From: Candidatus Treponema equifaecale
GTDB lineage: Bacteria; Spirochaetota; Spirochaetia; Treponematales; Treponemataceae
NCBI GenBank assembly: GCA_018064905.1
Contig: JAGHUJ010000163.1
Location: forward strand, 1 to 34,129
DNA: 34,129 nt
Direction of reading: 5' to 3'
Shown: in pieces, positions 9,908 to 18,641 of the stretch
How positions within the stretch are numbered: the stretch's first letter is position 1
How the letters are laid out: each line of letters opens with the position of its first letter
Translations under genes and position numbers: made by a program
Notes under the pieces: generated by a model
The model's database searches: none
What the model was told of the DNA's origin: nothing
What the model saw: the letters and a program-made list of their open reading frames with translations, nothing else

Positions 9908-9937
9908 TTTTAGATTTTCAGAAAGACTCTTCTAAAA
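9908..9937. terminator. Possible bidirectional terminator between convergent genes
   Basis: TTTTAGA (9908-9914) / TCTAAAA (9931-9937) inverted repeat between convergent stops. Confidence 0.35.
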
Positions 9938-9938
9938 A

Positions 9939-10784
9939 TTATGCCTCGTTCTCGTCCTTAGCCTTTTTTGGTGGAGCGTCGTAGTTTGTTTTGTCCGGAT
10001 TAAAGCCTTTTATGGCAAATTCCATATTGTTCTGCAATGTATCTGTTACGTAGCTGTGAATCTGATCCAACGAAGACTTGTCTGTGTCGATGGTGAACAT
10101 CATTACAACCAGCAGAAATTCTGGAGCTGCCTTGATTGCTGTAACCTTTGCCACGACTGGAACCTGTCCACGCTTGAGCACAAGATTAGCGTCTGAAATC
10201 AACTGGTTTACAAATACTGCGTTACCCTGACTGGCTGGAAGTTTTGTGGCGACTCCAACAGCACTGATATCAATGAGCTTAAAGCGGAACATTTTCATAT
10301 CTTTTGTGAAGAAGTAGAGTTCAGCCTTTTCGTCATCCATGCAGCTTACTCGAACATATTTTCTTAATCCCTTTGCACCAAGCTTATCCAGAGATTTTAC
10401 AACTTCCTGCAAAGTTTTTTCTGTTCCAAGCATGGCAAAGAAACCTGCGTTTAATTTAAGGTCTTTTGCGAAATCTTCCTGCTTTGCTGGTGCAAGATTT
10501 TCAGAGATTACACCAATATCTGTGCCGTCAAAAACAGAGTCATCTGTAACGGACTTGATGAAGTTTTTCCAGCCATCCCTTGTAAGCTGAGAGTCTGGTG
10601 AAATGTAGAAGATGCTTTCCTTGTAGACGAGCATAAGGTTCTTTGCCTTTCTGTAATCATCAACAACGTAACATTCGTATTCCATAGTGCGGAGACGGCT
10701 GATTACTGTGCTTTCAATGGAGAAACTAGGGCAGACGAAGAAAACCTTCCTTCCTGCTACTGATTTGTCGTTCATGTCAGCCAT
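9939..10784 (-). CDS. PilZ-domain protein (predicted c-di-GMP effector)
   Basis: RKYVR (RxxxR) followed by DISAVG ([D/N]xSxxG). Confidence 0.8.
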   Translation of the reverse strand: MADMNDKSVAGRKVFFVCPSFSIESTVISRLRTMEYECYVVDDYRKAKNLMLVYKESIFYISPDSQLTRDGWKNFIKSVTDDSVFDGTDIGVISENLAPAKQEDFAKDLKLNAGFFAMLGTEKTLQEVVKSLDKLGAKGLRKYVRVSCMDDEKAELYFFTKDMKMFRFKLIDISAVGVATKLPASQGNAVFVNQLISDANLVLKRGQVPVVAKVTAIKAAPEFLLVVMMFTIDTDKSSLDQIHSYVTDTLQNNMEFAIKGFNPDKTNYDAPPKKAKDENEA

Positions 10785-10892
10785 TTTATCAAACTCCGAA
10801 ATTAAATTTTATCTTAAAATTATACATTTAAAATGAAAGATTTGTATAGAGAAACAGATTTGAACTAAAATTTGTCTCTCCAAAAATATTTA

Positions 10893-12296
10893 TTACAGCG
10901 TGTCGATATTTGAAGCTGTACGTTTTTCTTCCGGCAAGCACTGGTATATTGCAAAGTCATTGCGGCCAGAACGTTTTACCTCGTACAGCGCCAGATCAGC
11001 GTGCTCATAAACCTGTCTTGAGTATCCGGCATGGCTTATATCGATTCCGCAGCTTAAAGTTACAGAAGGAAGTCCGTCCTTGCCTTCAATGAGTTTTTCC
11101 TTAAGCTTCTGCATTTTCTGAGTAATAAGCTCAACATTCTTGCTGTCATCAGTGTCACAGTTTGTCATGATGATGGCAAATTCATCTCCACCGATTCTGC
11201 AGATGTGGTCAGTGGTTCTAAAGCATTCTACCATTGTTCTGGCAACTCTCTGCAAAACCTGATCTCCTGTAGAATGGCCGTAGCTGTCATTTATGAGTTT
11301 GAAGAAGTCCACGTCAATGATGATCAGGGCTATGTGTTCCGGTGTATCTGTAAGGGCCGTAAGCAGCTGGTTGTATGCAGCACGGTTCAAAAGCCAGGTA
11401 AGTTCATCATGCTCAGCCTTGTGGCGCAAAAGAACTTCATTGGCTTCATTTTTGTCGAACATCTGGTTGTAGGTTGAGCTGAGAATATTCAGTTCTTCTG
11501 TTCTGGTTTCCTTAAGCTTCTTTCCGTTTCTGATGCTCTTGATGTGCATGTAAAGAGGTCTGATTACCAGTGCCACAATGAACACAAAGAAAACCAGATT
11601 GAAGATGAAAATTCCAGTAATGTTCAGCATAAGCCGAACGAAAATCTGTTTAAGGTCAACCAGGCTTTCATCGTGAACAAGCTTTGAAGACTGGAAAAGT
11701 CCTGCAATGGCCTGGGATTTAAGGTCAGAAATACGGCTCTTTTGTGCCATGTAGTCCTGGGAAAAGAGAATCATCCAGGCTTTTGCAACCTTGTATTCCT
11801 CGCCAAGATTTTCGTCTTCAGCTGCCAGCTTTACATTTTGAATTTCCTGAGGGATTTTTTTTGAAGGATCCTTGTCGTATTTTTTTCCTTCAATCACAAG
11901 TTTCATGGCATAGTATTCAATGTCTTCAAGTTTTTTTGATTCAGAAAGCGCCTGCTTCAGAAAACCGATGGAAATTTCATCAACCTTGCTGTCTTCAATT
12001 TCCTTTACGGCGATTTCTCTTCGCTTTGTACGGTCTGTTTCAGTGAAGTAATTTTCCAGATTTTCATACTCGCCGGAAATTACAAAGAGTCTTGCCTGAT
12101 CCGTAAGATAGTCAGAAGCTTCCTGCAGATTCAGTGCTGCCCGTGAAACAACTGCATATTGGTCTGAAATGTTGGCATAGCGCTGGAATTGAATTGCCAG
12201 ATGCACTACTGCATAAACCAGCACCACACACAAAAGTCCAATAACAGCGAGAAAAAAAACATTTACAGTCCTGATAGGCAAAGTACGTTTAGCCAA
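10893..12296 (-). CDS. Membrane-anchored GGDEF diguanylate cyclase
   Basis: RIGGDEFAI signature; RTTD five residues upstream matches an I-site; N-terminal TM, second TM near residue 225. TTG start. Confidence 0.93.
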   Translation of the reverse strand: MAKRTLPIRTVNVFFLAVIGLLCVVLVYAVVHLAIQFQRYANISDQYAVVSRAALNLQEASDYLTDQARLFVISGEYENLENYFTETDRTKRREIAVKEIEDSKVDEISIGFLKQALSESKKLEDIEYYAMKLVIEGKKYDKDPSKKIPQEIQNVKLAAEDENLGEEYKVAKAWMILFSQDYMAQKSRISDLKSQAIAGLFQSSKLVHDESLVDLKQIFVRLMLNITGIFIFNLVFFVFIVALVIRPLYMHIKSIRNGKKLKETRTEELNILSSTYNQMFDKNEANEVLLRHKAEHDELTWLLNRAAYNQLLTALTDTPEHIALIIIDVDFFKLINDSYGHSTGDQVLQRVARTMVECFRTTDHICRIGGDEFAIIMTNCDTDDSKNVELITQKMQKLKEKLIEGKDGLPSVTLSCGIDISHAGYSRQVYEHADLALYEVKRSGRNDFAIYQCLPEEKRTASNIDTL

Positions 12297-12316
12297 TTAA
12301 AAACTCCAAAAGGTAA

Positions 12317-12446
12317 GGGATGTCCAATAAGTAGTAATTTGTCATTTCGACCGAAGCGGAGAAATCTATAATTCTTTGTATTACAAGAATTTATAGACCT
12401 CTCGACCATGCTCGAGGTGACATTTTTAAACTTTTGGGACAGCCCC
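12317..12446 (-). mobile_element. 130-bp MITE-like element, copy 1
   Basis: Ends GGGATGTCCAATAAGT / ACTTTTGGGACAGCCCC; same length and roughly 90% identical by eye to 20055-20184 in opposite orientation. Confidence 0.8.
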
Positions 12447-12457
12447 AAATCGTAGAG

Positions 12458-12519
12458 CGAGAAGTTGCGCAGCAAGTTCTCGTCAAGAACTAATTTTCCA
12501 CGGATGGAAAATTAGTTCT
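12458..12519. repeat. Two strong hairpins downstream of guaA; possible terminator/processing signal
   Basis: CGAGAAGTTGC-GCA-GCAAGTTCTCG (12458-12482, one mismatch) and perfect 14-bp AGAACTAATTTTCC-ACGGAT-GGAAAATTAGTTCT (12486-12519). Confidence 0.6.
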
Positions 12520-12521
12520 AT

Positions 12522-14453
12522 TTATTCCCATCCAAAGGTTGCAGGCGGCTTGTTTGTTGCATCAAAGTAGAGCGCATCAACAAATGGAAGTGCTGCAATT
12601 TTGTGGATGATGCTTTCGAATACTTCTTTTTCAAACCACGCAAAGCGTGCTGTCATTACATCTTCTGAACAAACTGGTCTGAGTACAAAGCTTGCATTTT
12701 CTGCTGTTGAAGCGTAAGGCAAATCAATTGTAAGGTGCTGGAAGATTGTGTTGTAAAGTCCACGCTGGTGGAGTTCTGTGAGAACAATGTTGTCAACTTC
12801 ACGGAGCTGATCAAGACGACGGCGGTCACAGTAACCTTCCTGAAGCTTTAAATCTTCATCTTTAAGTTCAGGTTTCTGGTAGAGCTTGATTACTGTTCTG
12901 TTAAGGTATGTTGCTTCGTTTGTAATGTTTGAAGATGCAGCTTCAACTTTTTCACGCTTTCCAGGGATGTGGAAGAAACCGTTTCCTTCATCCTTAAATG
13001 TGAGGCAGGCAGGGAAGCGGTAAGTTCTGAAGTCCCCCTGAACACCAACTGAACGAACTGGCAATACAGAGCGTTTTAATGAAGCTGTGCAATTTGGACA
13101 GAACTGGTCGATTACAACTTCATCAAGTTCCTTCTGGGCAAGCTTAAGTTCTTCTTCATCTTTTTCTGTGAAGCTTCCGTCTGAACAAAGCACGTTGATT
13201 GAAAGTCCTGGTCCCGGGAAAGGATGTCTCATTACAAGCTCATCGGCAAGTCCAAGTTTTTTACCCATTGCACGAACTTCGTCCTTGTACAAATCCTTGA
13301 GAGGTTCAATGATGAGTCCCTGTGCAATAAGCTTCTGGATTCCGTCAACGCGGTTGTGATGGGTTTTGATTGTATGGGAATTTTTAGTTCCACCCGATTC
13401 AATGATATCTGGATAAAGTGTTCCTTGAGCCAGCATCCACGACATCGGCTTTGCCGATGCCTTACGAGTTGAACTGTCGTCCAACTCGACTGAATCATTT
13501 TCTAAGCCCTGAGCCTTTACAACTGCGTCACGAACTGTAATGAAGTTTTCACCAACTGCCATTCGTTTTTTCTGTGGATCCGTAAGGCCTGCAATTGCCT
13601 TTAAGAAGCTTTCAGAAGCATCTTCCACGATGAAATTGTTGAAGCCCTTGTCATGATAAGCCTTTTCAACATTTTTAGATTCGTTTTTGCGCATGAATCC
13701 GTTGTCAATGTGGAGACCCAGAACGCGATCCTGTCCCAAAGCCTTGTTCAAAAGTGCAAAAGCAACAGTTGAATCAACTCCACCACTCAAGAAAAGAAGA
13801 ACATTTTTGTCTTTTGCGTCAGTCTTGATTGTTTCAATGATGTGGTTGAGGACTGTGTCTTCATCCCAGTTTACTTCCATTCCACAAATGTCAGCAAAGT
13901 TCTTGAAAATTTTGTTTCCTTCTGGAGTGTCTTTTACTTCACAATGGCACTGAAGACTGAATCGCTTTTTTGAAAGATTCTGCAATGCTGCATAAGGACA
14001 GTCCTTTGTAGAACCGATAACTTCAAATCCTTCTCCAAGTTCAAGGACTGCATCCTGATGGCTCATCCAAACCTGTGTAGAAGCAGAAACTCCTTTAAAA
14101 AGTGGAGAAGCTTTTCCGGCATCAGTCATGTTCAATGTGGCAAAACCAAATTCACCAACTTCAGCTTTTCCAACTTTTCCGCCGTAAGAATGAGACATAA
14201 GCTGATGTCCGTAGCACAGTCCTAAAATTGGAAGTTCAAGTGAAAGAATCTCCTTGTTGAATTCTGGAACCTTGTCTGCATAAACCGAAGCTGGGCCGCC
14301 AGAGAATACAACGCCCTTTGCTCCTTCAAAAACAGACAGGTCAGCAGATGGTAGTGCGATTTCTGAATAATAGCCCATTGCGCGGAAACGCTTTGCAATA
14401 AGATGGGCATACTGAGAACCAAAATCAAGGACAACAATTTTTGCGCGTGACAT
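12522..14453 (-). CDS. guaA: GMP synthase (glutamine-hydrolyzing)
   Basis: GATase motif GLCYGHQLM, PP-loop LLFLSGGVDSTVAF, C-terminal NKPPATFGWE. 643 aa with an internal insertion near 13440-13500. Confidence 0.97.
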   Translation of the reverse strand: MSRAKIVVLDFGSQYAHLIAKRFRAMGYYSEIALPSADLSVFEGAKGVVFSGGPASVYADKVPEFNKEILSLELPILGLCYGHQLMSHSYGGKVGKAEVGEFGFATLNMTDAGKASPLFKGVSASTQVWMSHQDAVLELGEGFEVIGSTKDCPYAALQNLSKKRFSLQCHCEVKDTPEGNKIFKNFADICGMEVNWDEDTVLNHIIETIKTDAKDKNVLLFLSGGVDSTVAFALLNKALGQDRVLGLHIDNGFMRKNESKNVEKAYHDKGFNNFIVEDASESFLKAIAGLTDPQKKRMAVGENFITVRDAVVKAQGLENDSVELDDSSTRKASAKPMSWMLAQGTLYPDIIESGGTKNSHTIKTHHNRVDGIQKLIAQGLIIEPLKDLYKDEVRAMGKKLGLADELVMRHPFPGPGLSINVLCSDGSFTEKDEEELKLAQKELDEVVIDQFCPNCTASLKRSVLPVRSVGVQGDFRTYRFPACLTFKDEGNGFFHIPGKREKVEAASSNITNEATYLNRTVIKLYQKPELKDEDLKLQEGYCDRRRLDQLREVDNIVLTELHQRGLYNTIFQHLTIDLPYASTAENASFVLRPVCSEDVMTARFAWFEKEVFESIIHKIAALPFVDALYFDATNKPPATFGWE

Positions 14454-14456
14454 AAC

Positions 14457-14482
14457 AATTCACAATGCTTAATTCACAATGC
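14457..14482. repeat. Tandem AATTCACAATGC repeat directly upstream of guaA
   Basis: Two copies at 14457-14468 and 14471-14482, followed by a partial acaatttgc. Confidence 0.7.
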
Positions 14483-14555
14483 ACAATTTGCACAGGGAAG
14501 AAGCATTTTTCTCCACATAAATTTTTTCGCTAGAATTATATCGTATATCGGTTAT

Positions 14556-15836
14556 TTAATCAAAATATGTCGTAATCTGGTGGAGGACTTTTCGTGCTGC
14601 TTCCTGATTCTGATGGAGCAAAAACCTGAAGGTTTCTGCATCAATTTTAACAATTTTTGAATCGATGGCAGCGCTGGCTGTAAATTTTCTGAGCTGGTTC
14701 AAAACGCAGGCTGTTTCACCTAAGAATTCACCTCGGTGGGCCAGAGTGTAGTTTTCAGAATTTTCATCGGAGGTCAATTTAAGGCAGCCTTTGAGAATAT
14801 AATAGGCGTCAGTACCGTAATCACCGGTCTTAAACAATTCTTCACCCTGGGCCAATGCAATCACTTCAACTCCCTGAGCCAAAAGATAATCCGGTCTGAT
14901 AAAAAGAAGTCTTCGGATTGTGCTGGCATAACCTTTTGTGTCAATTTTAGGCAGAAGATAAAGTTCTCCCAGCAAAAGCTCGTCAAAAAACTGCATCGTA
15001 AAGATGAACTGACCAAAAAACAGGAAGAACGTAAAGAAAAAGAATACTTCCATGAGCAATATGATAACCTGACCTAAAACTCCGTAAATCAGGTTGTAGT
15101 GGCTCACATTCAAAAATGAGTTAAGTATGATTCGGAATACCCAGAATGAAGAGGTGCAGATTAGACCTGAAAATATACACAGCAGAAGCGACGGTTTTGT
15201 GCCGGAATTTGTCTTGTAGAAGGAGGTTATAACAGCAAAAATCAGAATGTTAGGCAGCCATTTTATTGAGCCTGAAGAAAAAATTCCGTTGTAAATAAAT
15301 GAGAGCTGCGGAATTCGCTGAAAAATTGGAAGTGACGAGATTGTCTGAAGCGACATATATGCAAAAATGAAGGCGCACACAATCAGAACCGTGAGGACTT
15401 CAATTACAAATGTGAAAATCTGATTCCAGAGTGCCTTTCGCTGGGTCTGGCTGTGGAAAATGTTCTGCAAGCTGTCTGTAATCGAAGCGAAAAATCGGCG
15501 GGCCATCCAGAAAATGAACAGACCAACCAAAATTTCAAATGAATGCACGGCTTTTAAGGATTGTGCAGTGTTTATAACGGAGTCCGTGTCCAGATACTGC
15601 TGAATTTCCGGGATCAAATTGAAGATTGAGGTTATGGTTTGTGGAGAAGCGTGAAGAATTCTTACCAGCACCATTGTTATCATCATAAAAATCGGGATTA
15701 CGGAAAAAATAAAGCTGAAGGCACAGGCACTTGCAAAGGAAAGCGAGCGGTTCTGCAAAAAATACTTGATGGTGAGAAAAATGCACTGTGAAAATGTGGC
15801 CAAAGTCAGTTTTCTGGGCTTTTTGTCCGTTTTCAT
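14556..15836 (-). CDS. YihY/BrkB-like membrane protein fused to a C-terminal cyclic-nucleotide-binding domain
   Basis: Multi-TM N-terminal region of YihY type; C-terminal LAQGEELFKTGDYGTDAYYILKGCLKL...GEFLGETACVLNQLRKFTASA is cNMP-binding-like. Confidence 0.85.
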   Translation of the reverse strand: MKTDKKPRKLTLATFSQCIFLTIKYFLQNRSLSFASACAFSFIFSVIPIFMMITMVLVRILHASPQTITSIFNLIPEIQQYLDTDSVINTAQSLKAVHSFEILVGLFIFWMARRFFASITDSLQNIFHSQTQRKALWNQIFTFVIEVLTVLIVCAFIFAYMSLQTISSLPIFQRIPQLSFIYNGIFSSGSIKWLPNILIFAVITSFYKTNSGTKPSLLLCIFSGLICTSSFWVFRIILNSFLNVSHYNLIYGVLGQVIILLMEVFFFFTFFLFFGQFIFTMQFFDELLLGELYLLPKIDTKGYASTIRRLLFIRPDYLLAQGVEVIALAQGEELFKTGDYGTDAYYILKGCLKLTSDENSENYTLAHRGEFLGETACVLNQLRKFTASAAIDSKIVKIDAETFRFLLHQNQEAARKVLHQITTYFD

Positions 15837-15844
15837 AGACCTTT

Positions 15845-15873
15845 AGTATAACATCTTTACATTTTTCGCACAA
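15845..15873 (-). promoter_or_regulatory. Putative promoter for the YihY/cNMP gene
   Basis: Minus strand TTGTGC-N17-TATACT. Confidence 0.45.
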
Positions 15874-15954
15874 ACTTTTAGACTCGTTAAACCTTTGTTA
15901 AAGGCAAAAACGGCTGTTCGAAACCCATCCAGCCGGTGGTTGTAAAAAAACAAT

Positions 15955-16016
15955 TTGTCATTTCGACCGAAGTGGAGAAATCAATTTGTAGACCTCTCGA
16001 CCCTGCTCGAGGTGAC
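15955..16016 (+). repeat. Internally deleted core (62 bp) of the MITE-like element, upstream of queF
   Basis: TGTCATTTCGACCGAAGTGGAGAAATCAATTTGTAGACCTCTCGACCCTGCTCGAGGTGACA shares both inner arms with the 130-bp copies but lacks the outer TIRs and central segment. Confidence 0.75.
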
Positions 16017-16050
16017 ATTTGCACCCACAAATCAAAACTAGGAGCTATAT

Positions 16051-16518
16051 ATGCGTTCAGAATCTGAACTTGATGGCGTTACTTTGCTTGGAAACACAAA
16101 CACAAAGTATGTCACCACCTATTCTCCAGAAATCCTGGAAAAATTTCCCAACAAGCATCCGGAAAATGACTACATGGTTACGCTCAATTGCCCGGAATTC
16201 ACTTCTCTCTGTCCAAAAACAGGTCAGCCGGATTTTGCAGAAATCAAAATCAACTACATTCCTGACGGTTTTCTGGTTGAGTCCAAATCTCTTAAACTCT
16301 ATCTCTTCTCCTTCAGAAACCACGGAGACTTCCATGAGGACTGCATGAACATAATCATGAAGGACCTGGTAAAGCTTTTGTCTCCAAAGTATCTGGAAGT
16401 TCGTGGAATTTTCACACCCCGCGGTGGAATTTCAATCTATCCATTTGCAAATTATGCAAAGGAAGGCAGCGGCTATGAAGATTACAAAAAATCCAGAATG
16501 TTTGAAATTTTAAAGTAG
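16051..16518 (+). CDS. queF: NADPH-dependent 7-cyano-7-deazaguanine reductase
   Basis: [19 protein letters not shown] and [20 protein letters not shown] motifs. Confidence 0.95.
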   Translation: MRSESELDGVTLLGNTNTKYVTTYSPEILEKFPNKHPENDYMVTLNCPEFTSLCPKTGQPDFAEIKINYIPDGFLVESKSLKLYLFSFRNHGDFHEDCMNIIMKDLVKLLSPKYLEVRGIFTPRGGISIYPFANYAKEGSGYEDYKKSRMFEILK

Positions 16519-16529
16519 GAGAATTTAAT

Positions 16530-17246
16530 ATGAATTTTCAGAATGAACTGGTGCTTATTGCATCTGTATTTGTATTTTTTGGTGGACTTGTGGCAATGTT
16601 CAGATTTTTTGGAAAAACAGGAATCTACGCCTGGACTGTAATCTGTACAATTGCTGCAAATATTGAAGTTTTGATTCTTGTTCACGCTTTTGGAATGGAC
16701 ACAACTCTTGGAAACGTGCTTTTTGCTTCATCATTTCTTGCAACTGACATAATGAGCGAACTTTATGGAAAAAAAGAAGCTAACAAGTGTGTAAAAATCG
16801 GAATCGCGGCAAACATAATTTTCATTATCATAAGCCAGAGCTGGTTCCTTTATGCTCCTGCTGCTGATGACACAATGGCTGCTCCAATCAAAACTGTTTT
16901 TGCAAACACACCGAGAGTTATGCTGGCCAGCCTTTTTGCATACATTGTGTGTGAGCTTTACGATGTCTGGGCCTATCACTTTTTGTGGAGCTGGACAGAA
17001 AAGAAATTTGGCGACAGAAAAAAGTATCTCTGGCTCAGAAACAATGGTTCAACCCTGATAAGCCAGCTTATAAATGTGGTTGTGTTCAATTTGCTGGCAT
17101 TTTTGGGCTTCTTCCCGGGCGCCGTATTGGTTCAGATTTTGATTTTCGGTTATCTGATTTTTATTGTTACTTCTGTTCTGGACACACCATTCCTTTACTG
17201 GGCAAGAAGAATTTCAGAAAAGCATCCTGAACTGATTGAAATTTAG
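16530..17246 (+). CDS. Queuosine precursor transporter (YhhQ/VUT family)
   Basis: Multi-TM protein with FLATDIMSELYGKKEA; adjacent to queF. Confidence 0.9.
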   Translation: MNFQNELVLIASVFVFFGGLVAMFRFFGKTGIYAWTVICTIAANIEVLILVHAFGMDTTLGNVLFASSFLATDIMSELYGKKEANKCVKIGIAANIIFIIISQSWFLYAPAADDTMAAPIKTVFANTPRVMLASLFAYIVCELYDVWAYHFLWSWTEKKFGDRKKYLWLRNNGSTLISQLINVVVFNLLAFLGFFPGAVLVQILIFGYLIFIVTSVLDTPFLYWARRISEKHPELIEI

Positions 17247-17274
17247 TTTTTCACTCGTTTTAATAGATGGGACA

Positions 17275-18618
17275 ATGCTTCAGAAATTTACACATCCAGA
17301 CCTTCTTAAAGGCGGAATTTTCAAGTCCCTTCTGTTTTTTACTCTTCCCCTGCTGATTTCCTATCTTTTTCAGCAGCTTTACAATTCTGTTGATACAATA
17401 ATCATAGGACATTATCTGGGGGAAGGTTCCCTAGCGGCAATTGGTGCCAGCACTGCGATTTTTGATTTGCTGGTAGGCTTTGGAATTGGTTTTGGAAACG
17501 GTCTTTCCATTGTTGCAGCCAGAGCTTTTGGTGCTGGGGACGAAAAGAAATTAAAAAAGACTGTTTTTGCTTCCATAATAATTACTTTTTCTGTGACTGC
17601 TGCGGTAATGCTGGTGGCAGGAATTTTTCTGAAAAACATTCTTGGTTTGCTTGGAACGCCTGCTGAAATTCTTGAAGAGGCTCATTCCTATATTTCTGTA
17701 ATCTCTGTTTTTTGTGGAGTTTTGTTTTTATTCAATCTTTTTTCTGGAATGTTGAGGGCAATTGGAAATTCCTTTACGCCGCTTTTATTCCTTGTTTTTT
17801 CTTCCATATTGAATATTGGACTGGACTTGTTCTTCATCACGAAATTGGGGTGGGGGATCAAAGGTGCTGCCGTTGCCACTGTAATTGCTCAGGGAATTTC
17901 AGCTGTTTTCTGTTTGATCTACATTTTAAAATGTGCTTCAATTCTGGTTCCTTCAAAAAATCACCTGAAGGTTGAAAGATTCATCTATCGTGATCTGGTT
18001 GCGCAGGGCTTTTCCATGGCCTTGATGGGTTCCATCGTTCAGTCTGGAACGGTAATTTTGCAGTCAGCCATAAATTCCTTTGGAATTTACACCATTGCAG
18101 GTCACATCTGTGCAAGAAAAATTTTCAGCCTTACAAATATTCCCTGCATTACCATTGGAGTTGCCTCTGCTACCTTTGTTTCCCAGAATTATGGTGCAAC
18201 TCAGTTTGAAAGAATCAAAAAAGGCGTAAAGGCCGGAATCTTAATGAGCTCAATCTGGACAAGTTTTTTGCTTTTGACCTTGCCATTTGTTTTAAAAAGA
18301 CTGGTTGTGTTCATGTCTGGTTCAGAAAATTCAGAAGTTCTGGACTACGCCGTAAAATACATTTCATTCATGCTGCCGTTTTACTACTGTCTCGGCGGAA
18401 TTTTCGTAATAAGGAATTCACTTCAAGGGTTGGGGTACAAGATTTTGCCACTGGTTTCCAGTGTAATTGAATTGCTGGGAAAAATAATGTTTACAAAGCT
18501 GATCATACCTATTCTTGGAACCTGGGGCGTAATTTTGTGTGAACCGTTGATTTGGGTTGCAATGCTGGTACAGTTGTGGTTTGTTTACTGGCGACGAAGC
18601 AGAAGGTTTGGACTATAA
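17275..18618 (+). CDS. MATE-family efflux transporter
   Basis: Multi-TM, QQLYNSVDTIIIGHYLGEGSLAAIG. ATG 17275 preferred over TTG 17236, which overlaps the upstream gene. Confidence 0.93.
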   Translation: MLQKFTHPDLLKGGIFKSLLFFTLPLLISYLFQQLYNSVDTIIIGHYLGEGSLAAIGASTAIFDLLVGFGIGFGNGLSIVAARAFGAGDEKKLKKTVFASIIITFSVTAAVMLVAGIFLKNILGLLGTPAEILEEAHSYISVISVFCGVLFLFNLFSGMLRAIGNSFTPLLFLVFSSILNIGLDLFFITKLGWGIKGAAVATVIAQGISAVFCLIYILKCASILVPSKNHLKVERFIYRDLVAQGFSMALMGSIVQSGTVILQSAINSFGIYTIAGHICARKIFSLTNIPCITIGVASATFVSQNYGATQFERIKKGVKAGILMSSIWTSFLLLTLPFVLKRLVVFMSGSENSEVLDYAVKYISFMLPFYYCLGGIFVIRNSLQGLGYKILPLVSSVIELLGKIMFTKLIIPILGTWGVILCEPLIWVAMLVQLWFVYWRRSRRFGL

Positions 18619-18641
18619 AAAAAGGTACGTGGGCGACAGTT

